Of a stretch of DNA of 64,000 nucleotides, positions 24,929 to 34,317 are shown in pieces (position 1 is the stretch's first letter; each line of letters opens with the position of its first letter). The DNA is from Selenomonadaceae bacterium (GTDB taxonomy: Bacteria > Bacillota > Negativicutes > Selenomonadales > Selenomonadaceae), in the NCBI GenBank assembly GCA_017614505.1, contig JAGABT010000001.1:163328-227327 (forward strand), read 5' to 3'. Under the pieces are notes generated by a model, which was not told the DNA's origin, did not search any database, and was given only the letters and a program-made list of their open reading frames with translations. The position numbers and the translations under genes were made by a program.

Positions 24929-27250
24929 TTGAGATTTAGCGATATGATGAACGTGAAAAAATTCCACTTCGTCGGGATTGGCGGCGCCGGTATGAGTGCG
25001 CTGGCTAAAATTTTAATCGAGTCTGGTCACGAAATTTCCGGCTCCGACCGCGCTGATTCGGCTGCCGTTCAGATGCTGAAAAATCTCGGCGCGAAAGTTT
25101 TTATCGGACACAACGCGGATAATATCGCCGACGACATCGAGGCGCTGGTAGTTTCTTCCGCCATTCCGCACGATAACCCTGAAGTTCTCAAAGCGGCTGA
25201 ACTCAAAATTCCGAAGCTCCACCGCTCCGACATCAACGCCATGCTCGTCAATTCCAAAAAGGGTATCGCCGTTGCGGGCGCCCACGGCAAAACCACAACC
25301 ACTTCAATGATTGGTTTCGTGCTGCACAGGGCGGGCGTCGACCCCACGATAATTATTGGCGGCGAATCTGCTGACCTCGGCACCGGCGCCGTCCTCGGCA
25401 AGGGCGAATACGTTGTTTCGGAGGCGGACGAAAGCGACGGCTCTTTTATCAAGCTCAAGCCTGCTATCGCCGTCGTCACGAACATTGAGGACGACCACCT
25501 TGACCACTACGGTACAGTTGAAAAAATTCGCGCGGCGTTCAAAATTTTTCTGGAAAATCTCGACAGGCACGAAGGCGTTGCGGTTCTCTGCTACGACAGC
25601 GAAAATCTGCGCGAAGTCGCCGCTGAACTCGACCGCAAAATTATTTCCTACGCTATCGACAACGACGCCGACTTCATGGCGAAAAATATTCGTTCTGGCG
25701 TCGACGGCGTTGCGTTTGAAGTTTTCAACGGCGATAAACTTCTCGGCAGGGTCAAGCTGGCGATTCACGGGCGCCACAACGTTCTGAATGCGCTGGCGAC
25801 AATCGCAACCGCCATGCAAATTGGCGTTGACTTCGGGAAAATTTCCGACGCGCTGAGCAAATTCCACGGCGCCAAACGCCGCTTTGAAACCAAATCCCGC
25901 GTCAGAAATATCTGGATTGTCGACGATTACGGTCACCACCCGACTGAAATTGCCGCCACGCTCCGCGCCGCCCGCGAAACTAATCCCAACCGGCTTATCT
26001 GCGTTTTCCAGCCGCACCGCTACACCCGCACGAAACTTTTGCTCAAGGAATTTGGCGGCGCATTCGAGGGCGCGGATTTGCTCGTTCTCACTGACATTTA
26101 TTCCGCCGGCGAGCACATAATCCCAGGCGTCAGCGGCGAATCAATTCTTGAAGCCGTGCTGGCGACGACCAATCAGGCGGTTTCCTACATTCCCGAACGC
26201 GCGAAAATCGCTGAATACCTCGCGGACATTGTTACCGCCGGCGATTTGATTATCACGATGGGCGCGGGCGATATTTACAAGACCGGCGACGAACTCGCTG
26301 AACTCCTGCGCTACCGCCGCAAGCAGAGCAAAATTGTCGTCGTCATGGGCGGCACTTCGACCGAGGCGGAAGTTTCCCGCCGCACCGGCACCGCCATTTT
26401 CAACGCGCTCAAGTCCAAAAACTACAACGTCGAAACTATGGAGCTCAATCCGCAGACTTTCGCCGCCGACATCAAGGCTTCAAACTGCGCGATAGTTTTC
26501 AACGCGATTCACGGGCTCTACGGCGAAGACGGCATGATTCAGGGCACGCTGGAAATGCTCAAAATTCCCTATACCGGCTCCAGCCTTATCGCCGCCGCCA
26601 ACACGATGGATAAGGTCATGACGAAAAAAATTCTGCTGGCTGAAAATATTTCCACGCCGAAATTCAAGGTTTACCGCGCCGTTAATCGCAGTGAAAATCT
26701 TCTCGACGATATTGAAAAAACTTTCGGCTTTCCCGTCGTTATCAAGGCGTCGAATCAGGGTTCGAGCATTGGCGTTGAAATTGTCGAGCGCGCCGATGAA
26801 ATTGCTGCCGCCGTCGAAAATTCCTTCCGCTACGGCGATGAAATTCTGGTTGAAGAATTTATCCACGGGCGCGAACTTACCGTGGCGGTCTACGGCAACG
26901 AGGACGACGCGCAGGCGCTGCCGGTGATTGAAATTACCACGGTTACTGGGCGCTACGACTACGAAACGAAGTACAAAAAGGGCGCGTCTACGCACATTTG
27001 CCCCGCTGAACTTTCCGACGAGCTCACCGAAAAAGTTAAGGCGCTTGCCGTCGCCGCGTTCAAGGGCTGCAAGTGCGCCGGTGTCGCCCGCGTCGATTTG
27101 ATGCTTTCCGAAGAAAATATTCCCTACGTCATTGAAGTAAATTCCGTGCCTGGCATGACTGAGACTTCGCTGGTGCCCGACGCCGCGCGCGCTGCCGGTA
27201 TCGAGTTCCCTGAGCTCTGCGAAAATATTTTAGCGCTCGCCAATTTCTAA
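24929..27250 (+). CDS. murC-ddl: UDP-MurNAc-L-alanine ligase / D-Ala-D-Ala ligase fusion (MurC-Ddl)
   Basis: 773 residues. Residues 1-460 are MurC: VGIGGAGMSALAKIL (nucleotide fold), the ATP loop VAGAHGKTTTTSMIG, SEADESDGSF and DDYGHHPTEI. Residues from about 466 are Ddl: VVVMGGTSTEAEVSRRTG, NAIHGLYGEDG, VVIKASNQGSSIGV and YVIEVNSVPGMTETS. It makes both the first stem-peptide step and the D-Ala-D-Ala dipeptide in the cytoplasm. Such a fusion is known from Chlamydiae. The TTG start has GAGGGGG upstream. It is followed by ftsQ 22 bases later. Confidence 0.95.
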   Translation: MRFSDMMNVKKFHFVGIGGAGMSALAKILIESGHEISGSDRADSAAVQMLKNLGAKVFIGHNADNIADDIEALVVSSAIPHDNPEVLKAAELKIPKLHRSDINAMLVNSKKGIAVAGAHGKTTTTSMIGFVLHRAGVDPTIIIGGESADLGTGAVLGKGEYVVSEADESDGSFIKLKPAIAVVTNIEDDHLDHYGTVEKIRAAFKIFLENLDRHEGVAVLCYDSENLREVAAELDRKIISYAIDNDADFMAKNIRSGVDGVAFEVFNGDKLLGRVKLAIHGRHNVLNALATIATAMQIGVDFGKISDALSKFHGAKRRFETKSRVRNIWIVDDYGHHPTEIAATLRAARETNPNRLICVFQPHRYTRTKLLLKEFGGAFEGADLLVLTDIYSAGEHIIPGVSGESILEAVLATTNQAVSYIPERAKIAEYLADIVTAGDLIITMGAGDIYKTGDELAELLRYRRKQSKIVVVMGGTSTEAEVSRRTGTAIFNALKSKNYNVETMELNPQTFAADIKASNCAIVFNAIHGLYGEDGMIQGTLEMLKIPYTGSSLIAAANTMDKVMTKKILLAENISTPKFKVYRAVNRSENLLDDIEKTFGFPVVIKASNQGSSIGVEIVERADEIAAAVENSFRYGDEILVEEFIHGRELTVAVYGNEDDAQALPVIEITTVTGRYDYETKYKKGASTHICPAELSDELTEKVKALAVAAFKGCKCAGVARVDLMLSEENIPYVIEVNSVPGMTETSLVPDAARAAGIEFPELCENILALANF

Positions 27251-27272
27251 TCTCAAGGCGGAGGTTTTTCCA

Positions 27273-28016
27273 ATGGCTAAAATCCAGAGGCGTCGTAAGC
27301 GGAGCGGGCGGCGAATTTTCAAAGGCTTCGTGTTCCTGCTGATTTGCGGCGCGATTCTCGGCGCTATAGTCTACGTGCCATTCTTCACGCTCGCGCAGGT
27401 TAAAATCGTCGGCGCCGAAAAAATTACCGTGGACGACGTGCTTAAGGTCGGCGATATTTACATTGGCGAACCGCTGTTCAAGCTGGAAACGAATACAATC
27501 GCCAGCCGCCTCGCGAAAGATGTCCGTGTCGAGGAAGTTTCCGTCCGGCGGATTTTGCCCGACACGCTTGAAGTCACGCTCAAGGAACGCAGACCGCTGG
27601 CAACAATCGTCTGCAACTACGGCTACCTTGACATCGACCACACGGGAAAAATTCTCGACAGCTACAAAAATCTCCGCGAAATGAAAATTCCAATGATAAC
27701 CGGCGCGCAGGTCAGCGATATGTACATTGGCGACGACGTTGAAGACGAAATGGTGATGAAAATTCTGGACTACCTGCAGAGACTGAACGCTGAATCGCTG
27801 AATAAAATCTCGGAAGTTGCGATAGTTTCAGCGGATTATATCGTTGCGTACACGGCGACTGAACGCGCGGTGCAGATTCGCGTTGGCAGGCTGGAGCGGC
27901 TCGATGAAAAGGCTAAGCTCACCGACAATTTTCTGAAGGACCTTGAAACCAATCCCAATCCCGTGGAGTACATCGACTTCAACTACACGGCGCCTTTTAT
28001 TAAGCTTGCGAGGTAG
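27273..28016 (+). CDS. ftsQ: Cell division protein FtsQ/DivIB
   Basis: 247 residues. A basic N-terminus, one transmembrane helix (FKGFVFLLICGAILGAIVY) and a POTRA domain (FTLAQVKIVGAEKITVDDVL) followed by a beta domain (LEVTLKERRPLATI) match FtsQ/DivIB, which links divisome assembly to septal peptidoglycan synthesis. GGAGG lies 7 bases before the ATG. Confidence 0.92.
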   Translation: MAKIQRRRKRSGRRIFKGFVFLLICGAILGAIVYVPFFTLAQVKIVGAEKITVDDVLKVGDIYIGEPLFKLETNTIASRLAKDVRVEEVSVRRILPDTLEVTLKERRPLATIVCNYGYLDIDHTGKILDSYKNLREMKIPMITGAQVSDMYIGDDVEDEMVMKILDYLQRLNAESLNKISEVAIVSADYIVAYTATERAVQIRVGRLERLDEKAKLTDNFLKDLETNPNPVEYIDFNYTAPFIKLAR

Positions 28017-28020
28017 CGCA

Positions 28021-28662
28021 ATGGAAAAATTTCTGCAAAAAGGCTGGTCGATAACGCTGCTGTGCGTGATAATCGGACTCGCGCTGGCGCTGGAAATTCG
28101 GTACGAATCGGAAACTTCCATGCAAATCGAGAAACTTTCCGCGCGAATTTCAATGCTCGAAAAAGTTCAACCGTCACCGCCAGAAATATCGCCGGCATTT
28201 GTTACTGAACTGAAACTGCAGGCGGGACTTTTGCCGCTGGAAGGACAGGGCGTTATCGTGACGCTGGACGACAGCACCCGCAAGGTTCGCGCGGAGGAAA
28301 ATCCAAATCTGTACGTGATTCACGACGATGACATTCTGCGCGTGATAAACGAATTGCGTGCGGCGGGCGCCGAGGCAATTTCAATCAACGGGCAGCGGCT
28401 CATTGCAACGAGCGAAATTCGGTGCGCGGGACCTACGCTCTCGGTGAACAATGTCCGTTCAGCGCCGCCCTACGAAATCAGCGCGATTGGCGATAAAAAA
28501 TCGCTGGAGAACTCGATTAAAATGCGCGGCGGCGTCGAGGAAACGCTGAAGGTCTGGGGGATTCGGCTGGAAATTGAATCGTCGGACGAAGTTTACATTC
28601 CGGCGTACAGCGGCGCATTCCGGCACGTCTATTCCAAAGTTGCGGAGGAACGCGAATTGTGA
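28021..28662 (+). CDS. DUF881 family protein (YlxW/YlxX-like)
   Basis: 213 residues. A transmembrane helix (WSITLLCVIIGLALALEI) and short coiled coil precede a DUF881 domain (GVIVTLDDSTRKVR, NELRAAGAEAISINGQRL, PYEISAIGDKKSLENSI). In Firmicutes such genes sit next to ftsQ/divIB and division genes; their biochemical role is unknown. It starts 4 bases after ftsQ and occupies the place where ftsA often lies; no ftsA is seen between ftsQ and ftsZ here. Confidence 0.85.
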   Translation: MEKFLQKGWSITLLCVIIGLALALEIRYESETSMQIEKLSARISMLEKVQPSPPEISPAFVTELKLQAGLLPLEGQGVIVTLDDSTRKVRAEENPNLYVIHDDDILRVINELRAAGAEAISINGQRLIATSEIRCAGPTLSVNNVRSAPPYEISAIGDKKSLENSIKMRGGVEETLKVWGIRLEIESSDEVYIPAYSGAFRHVYSKVAEEREL

Positions 28663-28808
28663 AGGAGCTGGCGCAGAAATATTTGAGCTGAAAAATTTTT
28701 CACGCGCTATAGCCTAAAATGAAATTTTATAGTAAAATGAGCGCGGATTTTTAAACTGAAACTTAAATGATTTTGTAGATAAATTTTATGAATGTGGGGG
28801 ATGGAAAC

Positions 28809-30017
28809 GTGTTTGAAGTTGATGATACGGGCTTGAATCCGCTCGCAAAAATCAAGGTGATAGGCGTGGGCGGCGGAGGGAGCAATGCGGTGAATCGAAT
28901 GATTTCGCTGGGTCTGGAAGGCGTGGAATTTATTGCGGTGAACACTGACGCGCAGGCGCTTTTGAATTCACATGCTCCCAAACGCATGAGGATTGGCGAA
29001 AAACTTACGAAAGGTCTAGGCGCGGGCGCTCGGCCTGAAATTGGCGAAAAAGCTGCGCAGGAAAGCCGCGACGATATTCAAAAGGCACTTGAAGGCGCGG
29101 ATATGGTCTTTATCACGGCAGGAATGGGCGGCGGCACTGGTACCGGCGCGGCGCCTGTTATCGCCTCGATTGCCCGTGAAGTCGGCGCGCTGACTGTTGG
29201 CGTTGTTACCCGCCCGTTCAGCTTTGAAGGTCCACGCCGTAAGAAAAATGCTGACATCGGGATAGAAAATTTGCGGCGCGCTGTCGACACGATTATTACA
29301 ATTCCAAACGACCGCCTGCTGCAGGTCGCCGATAAAAAAATGCCCGTGACGAAGGCGTTCAGCATTGCAGACGACATTCTCCGGCAGAGCGTGCAGGGTA
29401 TTTCCTACCTGATAACGATGCCTGGGATTGTCAATCTGGACTTCGCGGACGTGCAGACGGTCATGAGCAATTCGGGCGCGGCGCTTATCGGTATCGGCGA
29501 GGCGTCCGGCGAAAAGGCGCCAATCAACGCGGCGAAGGCGGCTATCGAATCTCCGCTGCTCGAAACGACGATACAGGGCGCACACAGCGTTCTGATAAAC
29601 ATCATGGGCGCGAATGAAAATCTGTCGATGCTCGAAGTCAACGAGGCGTCGGTTACAATCCAGGAATCGGCGGACTCCGAGGCGGAAATCATGTGGGGAA
29701 TGTCAATCGACGAATCGCTCGGCGACACGGTGCGCGTAACGATTATCGCGACGCGTTTCCACGGCGAGGCGGAAATAAACTATCATATGCAGCAGCAACA
29801 GTCCCAGCAAATGCCGCCGCCGTCAATGCAGTCGCCGTTTATTTCGTCGTTCCCAGGCAAGGGCTTGCCGAATTTCGGCGGTTACGGCAACAATCCCAAT
29901 GTTCAAAGACCAGTTATGCCGCCTCCGCCCCAGCAACAGCATCAGCCTGTTCAGGAACCGAAAAATCTACAAAAAGACGGCAAGGGCTTAATCGACCTGC
30001 CGCCGTGGATGAACTGA
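28809..30017 (+). CDS. ftsZ: Cell division protein FtsZ
   Basis: About 402 residues. Tubulin-like GTPase forming the Z ring. [17 protein letters not shown], the tubulin signature [11 protein letters not shown], and [20 protein letters not shown] are clear. The C-terminus has a Gln/Pro-rich linker of about 70 residues ([12 protein letters not shown]) and a tail LIDLPPWMN, similar to the DIPPFLR-type conserved tail that binds partner proteins. The GTG at 28809 is preferred over the ATG at 28788, because the G-rich Shine-Dalgarno-like run (GGGGGATGG) lies between them. Confidence 0.96.
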   Translation: MFEVDDTGLNPLAKIKVIGVGGGGSNAVNRMISLGLEGVEFIAVNTDAQALLNSHAPKRMRIGEKLTKGLGAGARPEIGEKAAQESRDDIQKALEGADMVFITAGMGGGTGTGAAPVIASIAREVGALTVGVVTRPFSFEGPRRKKNADIGIENLRRAVDTIITIPNDRLLQVADKKMPVTKAFSIADDILRQSVQGISYLITMPGIVNLDFADVQTVMSNSGAALIGIGEASGEKAPINAAKAAIESPLLETTIQGAHSVLINIMGANENLSMLEVNEASVTIQESADSEAEIMWGMSIDESLGDTVRVTIIATRFHGEAEINYHMQQQQSQQMPPPSMQSPFISSFPGKGLPNFGGYGNNPNVQRPVMPPPPQQQHQPVQEPKNLQKDGKGLIDLPPWMN

Positions 30018-30135
30018 CGTTTTTCAGCATTTCTTTCTCGAAAGAAACGCTGGCAAAGAAAGGGGGCCGCATAGGTCGCTTCCGGCGACCTGTGACGGCC
30101 CGCGCGCCGTCCATGGCGCGCTTCTTTTTTTGCGT
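30018..30135 (+). repeat. Three-hairpin repeat, copy R3 (after ftsZ)
   Basis: Directly follows the ftsZ stop. In order: CAGCATTTCTTTC-TC-GAAAGAAACGCTG, AGGTCGC/GCGACCT, then GCGCGCC-GTCCAT-GGCGCGC. It is the cleanest copy and ends in a T run. Confidence 0.88.
30102..30131 (+). terminator. ftsZ intrinsic terminator formed by R3
   Basis: A 7-bp GC stem (30102-30108 with 30115-30121) with loop GTCCAT is followed by TTCTTTTTTT. This gives a strong Rho-independent terminator for the envelope/division operon before the convergent recO unit. Confidence 0.85.
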
Positions 30136-30144
30136 ACAAAATCT

Positions 30145-30885
30145 TTAAACTAAACTTTTCAAAAAACGAATAGAATTTAATTCTTTGCCCAGTATCGACT
30201 GTACGTACCGCCACAAAATTTCCTCTGCCGAATCTATCTGCCGCTGGCTGAAATTCAGCTTAGTTTCCTCCCGCCAGTCGAAGTTCAAAATTTTCCCGAA
30301 AGCCTCGCGCAGATTTTCAGGATAAGCCGCAACGTCGCCGCTCACTTCGTCGACGCACTCCATGCAAACCGTGCCGCCGTCCGCCAGACTTATCGCCGCG
30401 TCGCCCTCAATCTGCACGCCGCAGTTTACGCAGTGGAAATAGCTCAGCTGCACGCCGCTAAATTCCATGAACTGCGCGACGCCAATCAGCGACGCAATTC
30501 GCGCGTTGCGCCTGTCCAGCGCCGGTAAACTTTCTGCCAGCAGTTTGTACACGCCAGCTTCAGGAAAAGCCGGCAGCGTCATTCGGTTCACCACTTCAAA
30601 AAAAATCGACGCGTAGCCAATTCGTTCCAGCTCCGCCGTCAGACCGCTGTAAAAATTTATCACGTCCGCTTCGCGAATCGTATCAACCTGCGCGCCTCGG
30701 CTTACCTCCGCCGAAATGTGATTGAACATTTGCAACGCGCCGGACATCGGACTCCGCGCGCGCCGGACGCCGTAAGCATTCAGCTCAAGCTTGCCGTGTT
30801 CCTTCGTGTAAACCGTCACGACCCTGTTAGCGTCGCCAAAATCATTCGTGCGCAAAATCACGCCTTCAATTTTATAAGTCCGCAT
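30145..30885 (-). CDS. recO: DNA repair protein RecO
   Basis: 246 residues. Helps load RecA in RecFOR repair. The N-terminal OB-fold (YKIEGVILRTNDFGDANRVV, KLELNAYGVRR) and a zinc finger (CVNC and CMEC) are seen. The start is the ATG at 30885; the frame stays open upstream but that part has no RecO features. It ends the phoH-ybeY-era-PAP2-DUF502-recO unit. Confidence 0.93.
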   Translation of the reverse strand: MRTYKIEGVILRTNDFGDANRVVTVYTKEHGKLELNAYGVRRARSPMSGALQMFNHISAEVSRGAQVDTIREADVINFYSGLTAELERIGYASIFFEVVNRMTLPAFPEAGVYKLLAESLPALDRRNARIASLIGVAQFMEFSGVQLSYFHCVNCGVQIEGDAAISLADGGTVCMECVDEVSGDVAAYPENLREAFGKILNFDWREETKLNFSQRQIDSAEEILWRYVQSILGKELNSIRFLKSLV

Positions 30886-30896
30886 AATTTTCCCCG

Positions 30897-31511
30897 TCAC
30901 TGATTTTTTTTGTGCGAAGCGTTGGTACCCGCCGTCAAGATGAACTGCAGCGCGTCTTCCGCCGGCATGTTCACGAAAACTAAATCCTGCCGCCGCACGA
31001 ATAAATTCATTCCCGCCGTCATGTTCAAACTCCACGGCACGTAAACGCAAACGTAGTCGACGCCGATTCTTTCCCGCACTGCGCTCGGCACGTTCGTCAG
31101 CAAAAATCCCAGCACGTAGGATTTCTGGTACGGCACCAGCACCACGTGTTTGAACGCCGAGTTCGACGCGAATATCGCCGTGGAAAATTGTTTCACGGAA
31201 CTGTAAATGAATTTCACGACGGGAATTTTGTCGAGGAGCATTTCCAGCAGTTCAATCGTCGTCTTCGCGAACATGTTGCCCGTTACCAGTCCGACAAGCA
31301 GAATCGTCAGCGCTATCGAAATAATTCCAATTCCTGGAATGTTCGTCTGCAGGTGCTCGTTGATGATTCGCCCAAGCTGCCCTTCGGTGAGGTTCAGAAT
31401 CCACATGACTACGAAAATCGTAATGGCGGGCGGCACGAGCACGATAAGTCCGTTCAAAAACCATTCGGAGACCCGCTGCGTGATTGTTTTTTCTTTGCTT
31501 TTCAGTTTCAA
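30897..31511 (-). CDS. DUF502 family membrane protein
   Basis: 204 residues. Two transmembrane segments (WFLNGLIVLVPPAITIFVVM and IISIALTILLVGLVTGNMFA) are followed by a cytoplasmic or envelope domain (VPYQKSYVLGFLLTNVPSAV, VYVPWSLNMTAG) typical of DUF502, whose function is unknown. The TTG start has AAAGGGG 9 bases upstream. It lies between the PAP2-like gene and recO. Confidence 0.85.
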   Translation of the reverse strand: MKLKSKEKTITQRVSEWFLNGLIVLVPPAITIFVVMWILNLTEGQLGRIINEHLQTNIPGIGIISIALTILLVGLVTGNMFAKTTIELLEMLLDKIPVVKFIYSSVKQFSTAIFASNSAFKHVVLVPYQKSYVLGFLLTNVPSAVRERIGVDYVCVYVPWSLNMTAGMNLFVRRQDLVFVNMPAEDALQFILTAGTNASHKKNQ

Positions 31512-31532
31512 AATCTACCGCCCCTTTCGCCT

Positions 31533-31916
31533 TTACGAGAAAATGTATCCTAGCGCCGCGCCGAGTACCAGTCCGCAGAAAATTTCAAGCCAGCTGTGTC
31601 CCATTCTTTCGCGCAGAATTGTTTTACGCTGGAGCCGGTTTAAAACTTCCGCGTGGCTGCCGATTTTCCGCCGCAGTCCGTGCGCATCCATGACAAAGAG
31701 CAACAGCACGCTTAAGCCCAGCGAAAATTCCGGCGTCTCAAACCCGCGCGAAAACCCCAGCGCGAATACTGCTGAAGAAATTATCGTCGTATGTGTGCTG
31801 GGAAGTCCGCCGTAGCCGATTAATTTTTTTCCGGCGCCGTAACGAATTTCGTTGACCAGAAATTTCAGCGAGCCGGAAACTGCCCACGCTACAAACGGCA
31901 GCAGAATGTACTTCAT
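31533..31916 (-). CDS. Divergent PAP2 family protein (YuiD-like, DUF212)
   Basis: 127 residues, membrane protein. The segments GLPSTHTT, VMDAHGLRRKIG and RERMGHSWLEIFCGLVLG match the DUF212/YuiD family, a divergent relative of PAP2 phosphatases in which the Ser-x-His and His parts of the active site remain visible. Its substrate is not known; an isoprenoid or lipid phosphate is an inference from the fold. Its ATG overlaps the era stop (ATGA). Confidence 0.85.
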   Translation of the reverse strand: MKYILLPFVAWAVSGSLKFLVNEIRYGAGKKLIGYGGLPSTHTTIISSAVFALGFSRGFETPEFSLGLSVLLLFVMDAHGLRRKIGSHAEVLNRLQRKTILRERMGHSWLEIFCGLVLGAALGYIFS

Positions 31917-32797
31917 TTATCGCCCAGGCCGAAACTTTGAATTGCGCCGGCGGAATTGCGCCAGTCGCGCTTGACCTTAACCCACAAGTCCAGAAAAACT
32001 TTCGTGCCGAGCAGCATTTCAATTTCGGGGCGCGCCGCCTTGCCGACGCCTTTCAATAAGACGCCGTCCTTGCCAATCAGAATCCCTTTCTGCGAATCGC
32101 GTTCAACGTAAATCGTGGCGCGAATGTAAGTCAAGTCCTTTTTCCGCGCGGTAACTTCTTCGAGGTCGACGGCAACCGCGTGCGGAATTTCATCTTCGGT
32201 GACGTGCAGGATTTTTTCGCGAATCAGCTCAGCGATAATCAGACGCTCCGGCTGGTCGGTAACCATATCGGCGGGATAATATTTTGGACCTTCCGGCAGA
32301 AATTTTTTCACCTCGGCAATGAGTGCGTCGACGTTCGTGCCGTCGCTCGCGCTGATTGGAACAGTCGCCGCGAATTTGTACCGCTCCGAGTAGCTGGCGA
32401 TTATCGGCAGAATTTCTTCGCGCGTAAGCAAATCGATTTTGTTTATGACGAGAATCACGGGCTGCGTCGTAGCGCTGAGCCGTTCCAAAATATATTTTTC
32501 GCCGCCGCCGAATTTTTCAGTAGCGTCGATGACGAAAAAAATTGCGTCGACTTCCTTGAGCGTGCCTTCCGCCGCCTTGAGCATGTACTCGCCGAGCTTG
32601 AGTTTCGGCTTGTGAATGCCAGGCGTGTCGAGGAAAATTATCTGCGCGTCGTCCTGCGTGAGAATGCACTGAATGCGGCTGCGCGTCGTCTGCGGCTTAT
32701 CCGACATGATTGCGATTTTCTGCCCGATAATTTTGTTAATCAGCGTCGACTTGCCGACGTTCGGGCGCCCGATTACTGCGATAAATCCAGATTTCAA
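31913..32797 (-). CDS. era: GTPase Era
   Basis: 294 residues. Binds 16S rRNA and helps 30S assembly. G1 GRPNVGKSTL, G3 DTPGIHKP, G4 NKID and the C-terminal KH domain (RDSQKGILIGKDGVLLKGVG) are all present. The TTG start has GGGAGGG 8 bases upstream. It lies 3 bases after ybeY and overlaps the PAP2-like gene. Confidence 0.97.
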   Translation of the reverse strand: MKSGFIAVIGRPNVGKSTLINKIIGQKIAIMSDKPQTTRSRIQCILTQDDAQIIFLDTPGIHKPKLKLGEYMLKAAEGTLKEVDAIFFVIDATEKFGGGEKYILERLSATTQPVILVINKIDLLTREEILPIIASYSERYKFAATVPISASDGTNVDALIAEVKKFLPEGPKYYPADMVTDQPERLIIAELIREKILHVTEDEIPHAVAVDLEEVTARKKDLTYIRATIYVERDSQKGILIGKDGVLLKGVGKAARPEIEMLLGTKVFLDLWVKVKRDWRNSAGAIQSFGLGDK

Positions 32798-32800
32798 ATT

Positions 32801-33262
32801 TCAGTCCCTCCCGATTTTCAGTTCCGCCATGATAAATTTCTGCTCCGCTTCCATTTCAGCGCGGTCGGCGTCCTCGATATGGTCGTAGCCGAGCAAATGT
32901 AAAAGCCCGTGAACTTCCAGAAAAATAATTTCGCGCAGGAATGAATGACCAAATTCTTCAGCCTGCATTTGCGCGCGCTCAACCGAAATGATAATATCGC
33001 CCAGCACGTCAACCGTTTCGCCGATAATTTCCGGCTCGTCGCTCTCGCGGAAGGCGAAAGATAAAACGTCCGTCGGACGGTCAATCCCGCGATATTTTTT
33101 GTTCAGCGCGTGAATATTCTCGTCATTGGTGAGCGTAATGCTCAGCTCGGAATTTTCGGCGCCGTAAAGTTTGCCGACGGTATCAGCCGCGCGCAGAATT
33201 TCCGCCAGAATATTTTCGTCGACGCGCAGATTTTCCGGCTCAAAGTCAATCGTTGTGTTCAT
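32801..33262 (-). CDS. ybeY: Endoribonuclease YbeY
   Basis: 153 residues. Needed for 16S rRNA 3' maturation and ribosome quality control. The metal-binding motif HGLLHLLGYDH near residue 115 is intact, and RPTDVLSFAF is typical. The ATG at 33262 gives family length and overlaps the end of phoH by 17 bases; the longer frame is not favoured. Confidence 0.95.
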   Translation of the reverse strand: MNTTIDFEPENLRVDENILAEILRAADTVGKLYGAENSELSITLTNDENIHALNKKYRGIDRPTDVLSFAFRESDEPEIIGETVDVLGDIIISVERAQMQAEEFGHSFLREIIFLEVHGLLHLLGYDHIEDADRAEMEAEQKFIMAELKIGRD

Positions 33263-34202
33263 ATTTATCCCACGCCTCAACAATCCTTGCAACAACATCG
33301 TGGCGCACAACGTCCGTCGAATCGAGTTCAACGATACCGACGCCGCACACGTCCTTTAAAATTTCAACAGCCTCAGCCAGTCCTGAAGTAACGCCGCGCG
33401 GCAGGTCAATCTGGCTCAAGTCGCCTGTGGCAGCCATGCGCGAACCAAAACCGAGCCGCGTCAGAAACATTTTCATCTGGCGGCTGGTAGTATTCTGCGC
33501 CTCGTCCAGAATTATGAATGCGTCGCTGAGCGTCCTGCCGCGCATGTAGGCGAGCGGCGCAATTTCGATTATCCCGCGCGAAAAAAATTTCTGAAACATG
33601 TCGTAGCCCCAGATTTCCTGCAGGGCGTCGTAGAGCGGGCGGAGGTACGGGTCAACTTTTTCCTGCAAATCGCCAGGCAGAAAACCTAAACGTTCGCCAG
33701 CTTCGACGGCGGGGCGCGTCAGAATAATTTTCTTGACTTCGCGCAGGCGCAGATAATAAGCCGCCATTGCAACAGCGAGGAAAGTTTTGCCGGTACCGGC
33801 GGGACCGACGCCGAAAGTTATCACGTGATTTTTCAGCGCGTCAAGATAATTCTGCTGCCCAAGACTTTTGGCGCGAATGTGTTTGCCGTTCGCCGTGACG
33901 ATAACGGTTTCGCCGAAAATTTTGTGAAGGTCGTCGGCGCGCGGGCTGCGGATAATTTTAATCGCGGCGGCAACGTCATTCATCGTGACGGGACTGCCGT
34001 TGCGGTGCAGATTTTTAAGCTCCTCGATAACCTTAGCCGCGCGGTCGACTTCGGAAAAATCGCCGTGCAGTTCAATAAAATTCCCTCGGCTCACAATCCG
34101 GCAGCTGAATTTTTCGTCAAGCGTCTGTAAAAATTCGTCGCGTTCGCCCAGTATCGCTCGCGTCTCCTCAAAATCCCTGAACTCAATTTTTTTCGTCGTC
34201 AA
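33246..34202 (-). CDS. phoH: PhoH family ATPase (PhoH-like)
   Basis: 318 residues. Walker A GPAGTGKTF, Walker B FIILDEAQNTT and the segment TRPAVEAGERLGFLPGD mark the PhoH core; an N-terminal KH-like part (LDEKFSCRIVSRGNFIELHG) is also seen. The PhoH-YbeY pairing is conserved in many bacteria and points to a role in RNA processing. TTG start with AGGAGG 10 bases upstream. Confidence 0.93.
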   Translation of the reverse strand: MTTKKIEFRDFEETRAILGERDEFLQTLDEKFSCRIVSRGNFIELHGDFSEVDRAAKVIEELKNLHRNGSPVTMNDVAAAIKIIRSPRADDLHKIFGETVIVTANGKHIRAKSLGQQNYLDALKNHVITFGVGPAGTGKTFLAVAMAAYYLRLREVKKIILTRPAVEAGERLGFLPGDLQEKVDPYLRPLYDALQEIWGYDMFQKFFSRGIIEIAPLAYMRGRTLSDAFIILDEAQNTTSRQMKMFLTRLGFGSRMAATGDLSQIDLPRGVTSGLAEAVEILKDVCGVGIVELDSTDVVRHDVVARIVEAWDKYEHND

Positions 34203-34243
34203 ATTTTCTATCGCCTCCTGTCAACATTTTACACCATTTCGCG

Positions 34244-34288
34244 CAAAATAAATAGCGGGCACGGAAGATTTTTCCTCCAGCTGCCCGC
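34244..34288 (-). terminator. Probable terminator after the BRO-N gene
   Basis: On the minus strand GCGGGCA and TGCCCGC pair at the base of a larger hairpin whose inner arms read GGAGGA and TCTTCC, followed by the T-rich TATTTATTTT. It lies 30 bases past the stop of the BRO-N gene and before the phoH unit. Confidence 0.6.
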
Positions 34289-34317
34289 CTGTTACGAGTT
34301 TTGTTAAGCGGTCTGTT

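Noticed and set aside
28788..28808. ATG at 28788 as ftsZ start
   Set aside because: No ribosome site before it, while a G-rich site lies just upstream of the GTG at 28809.
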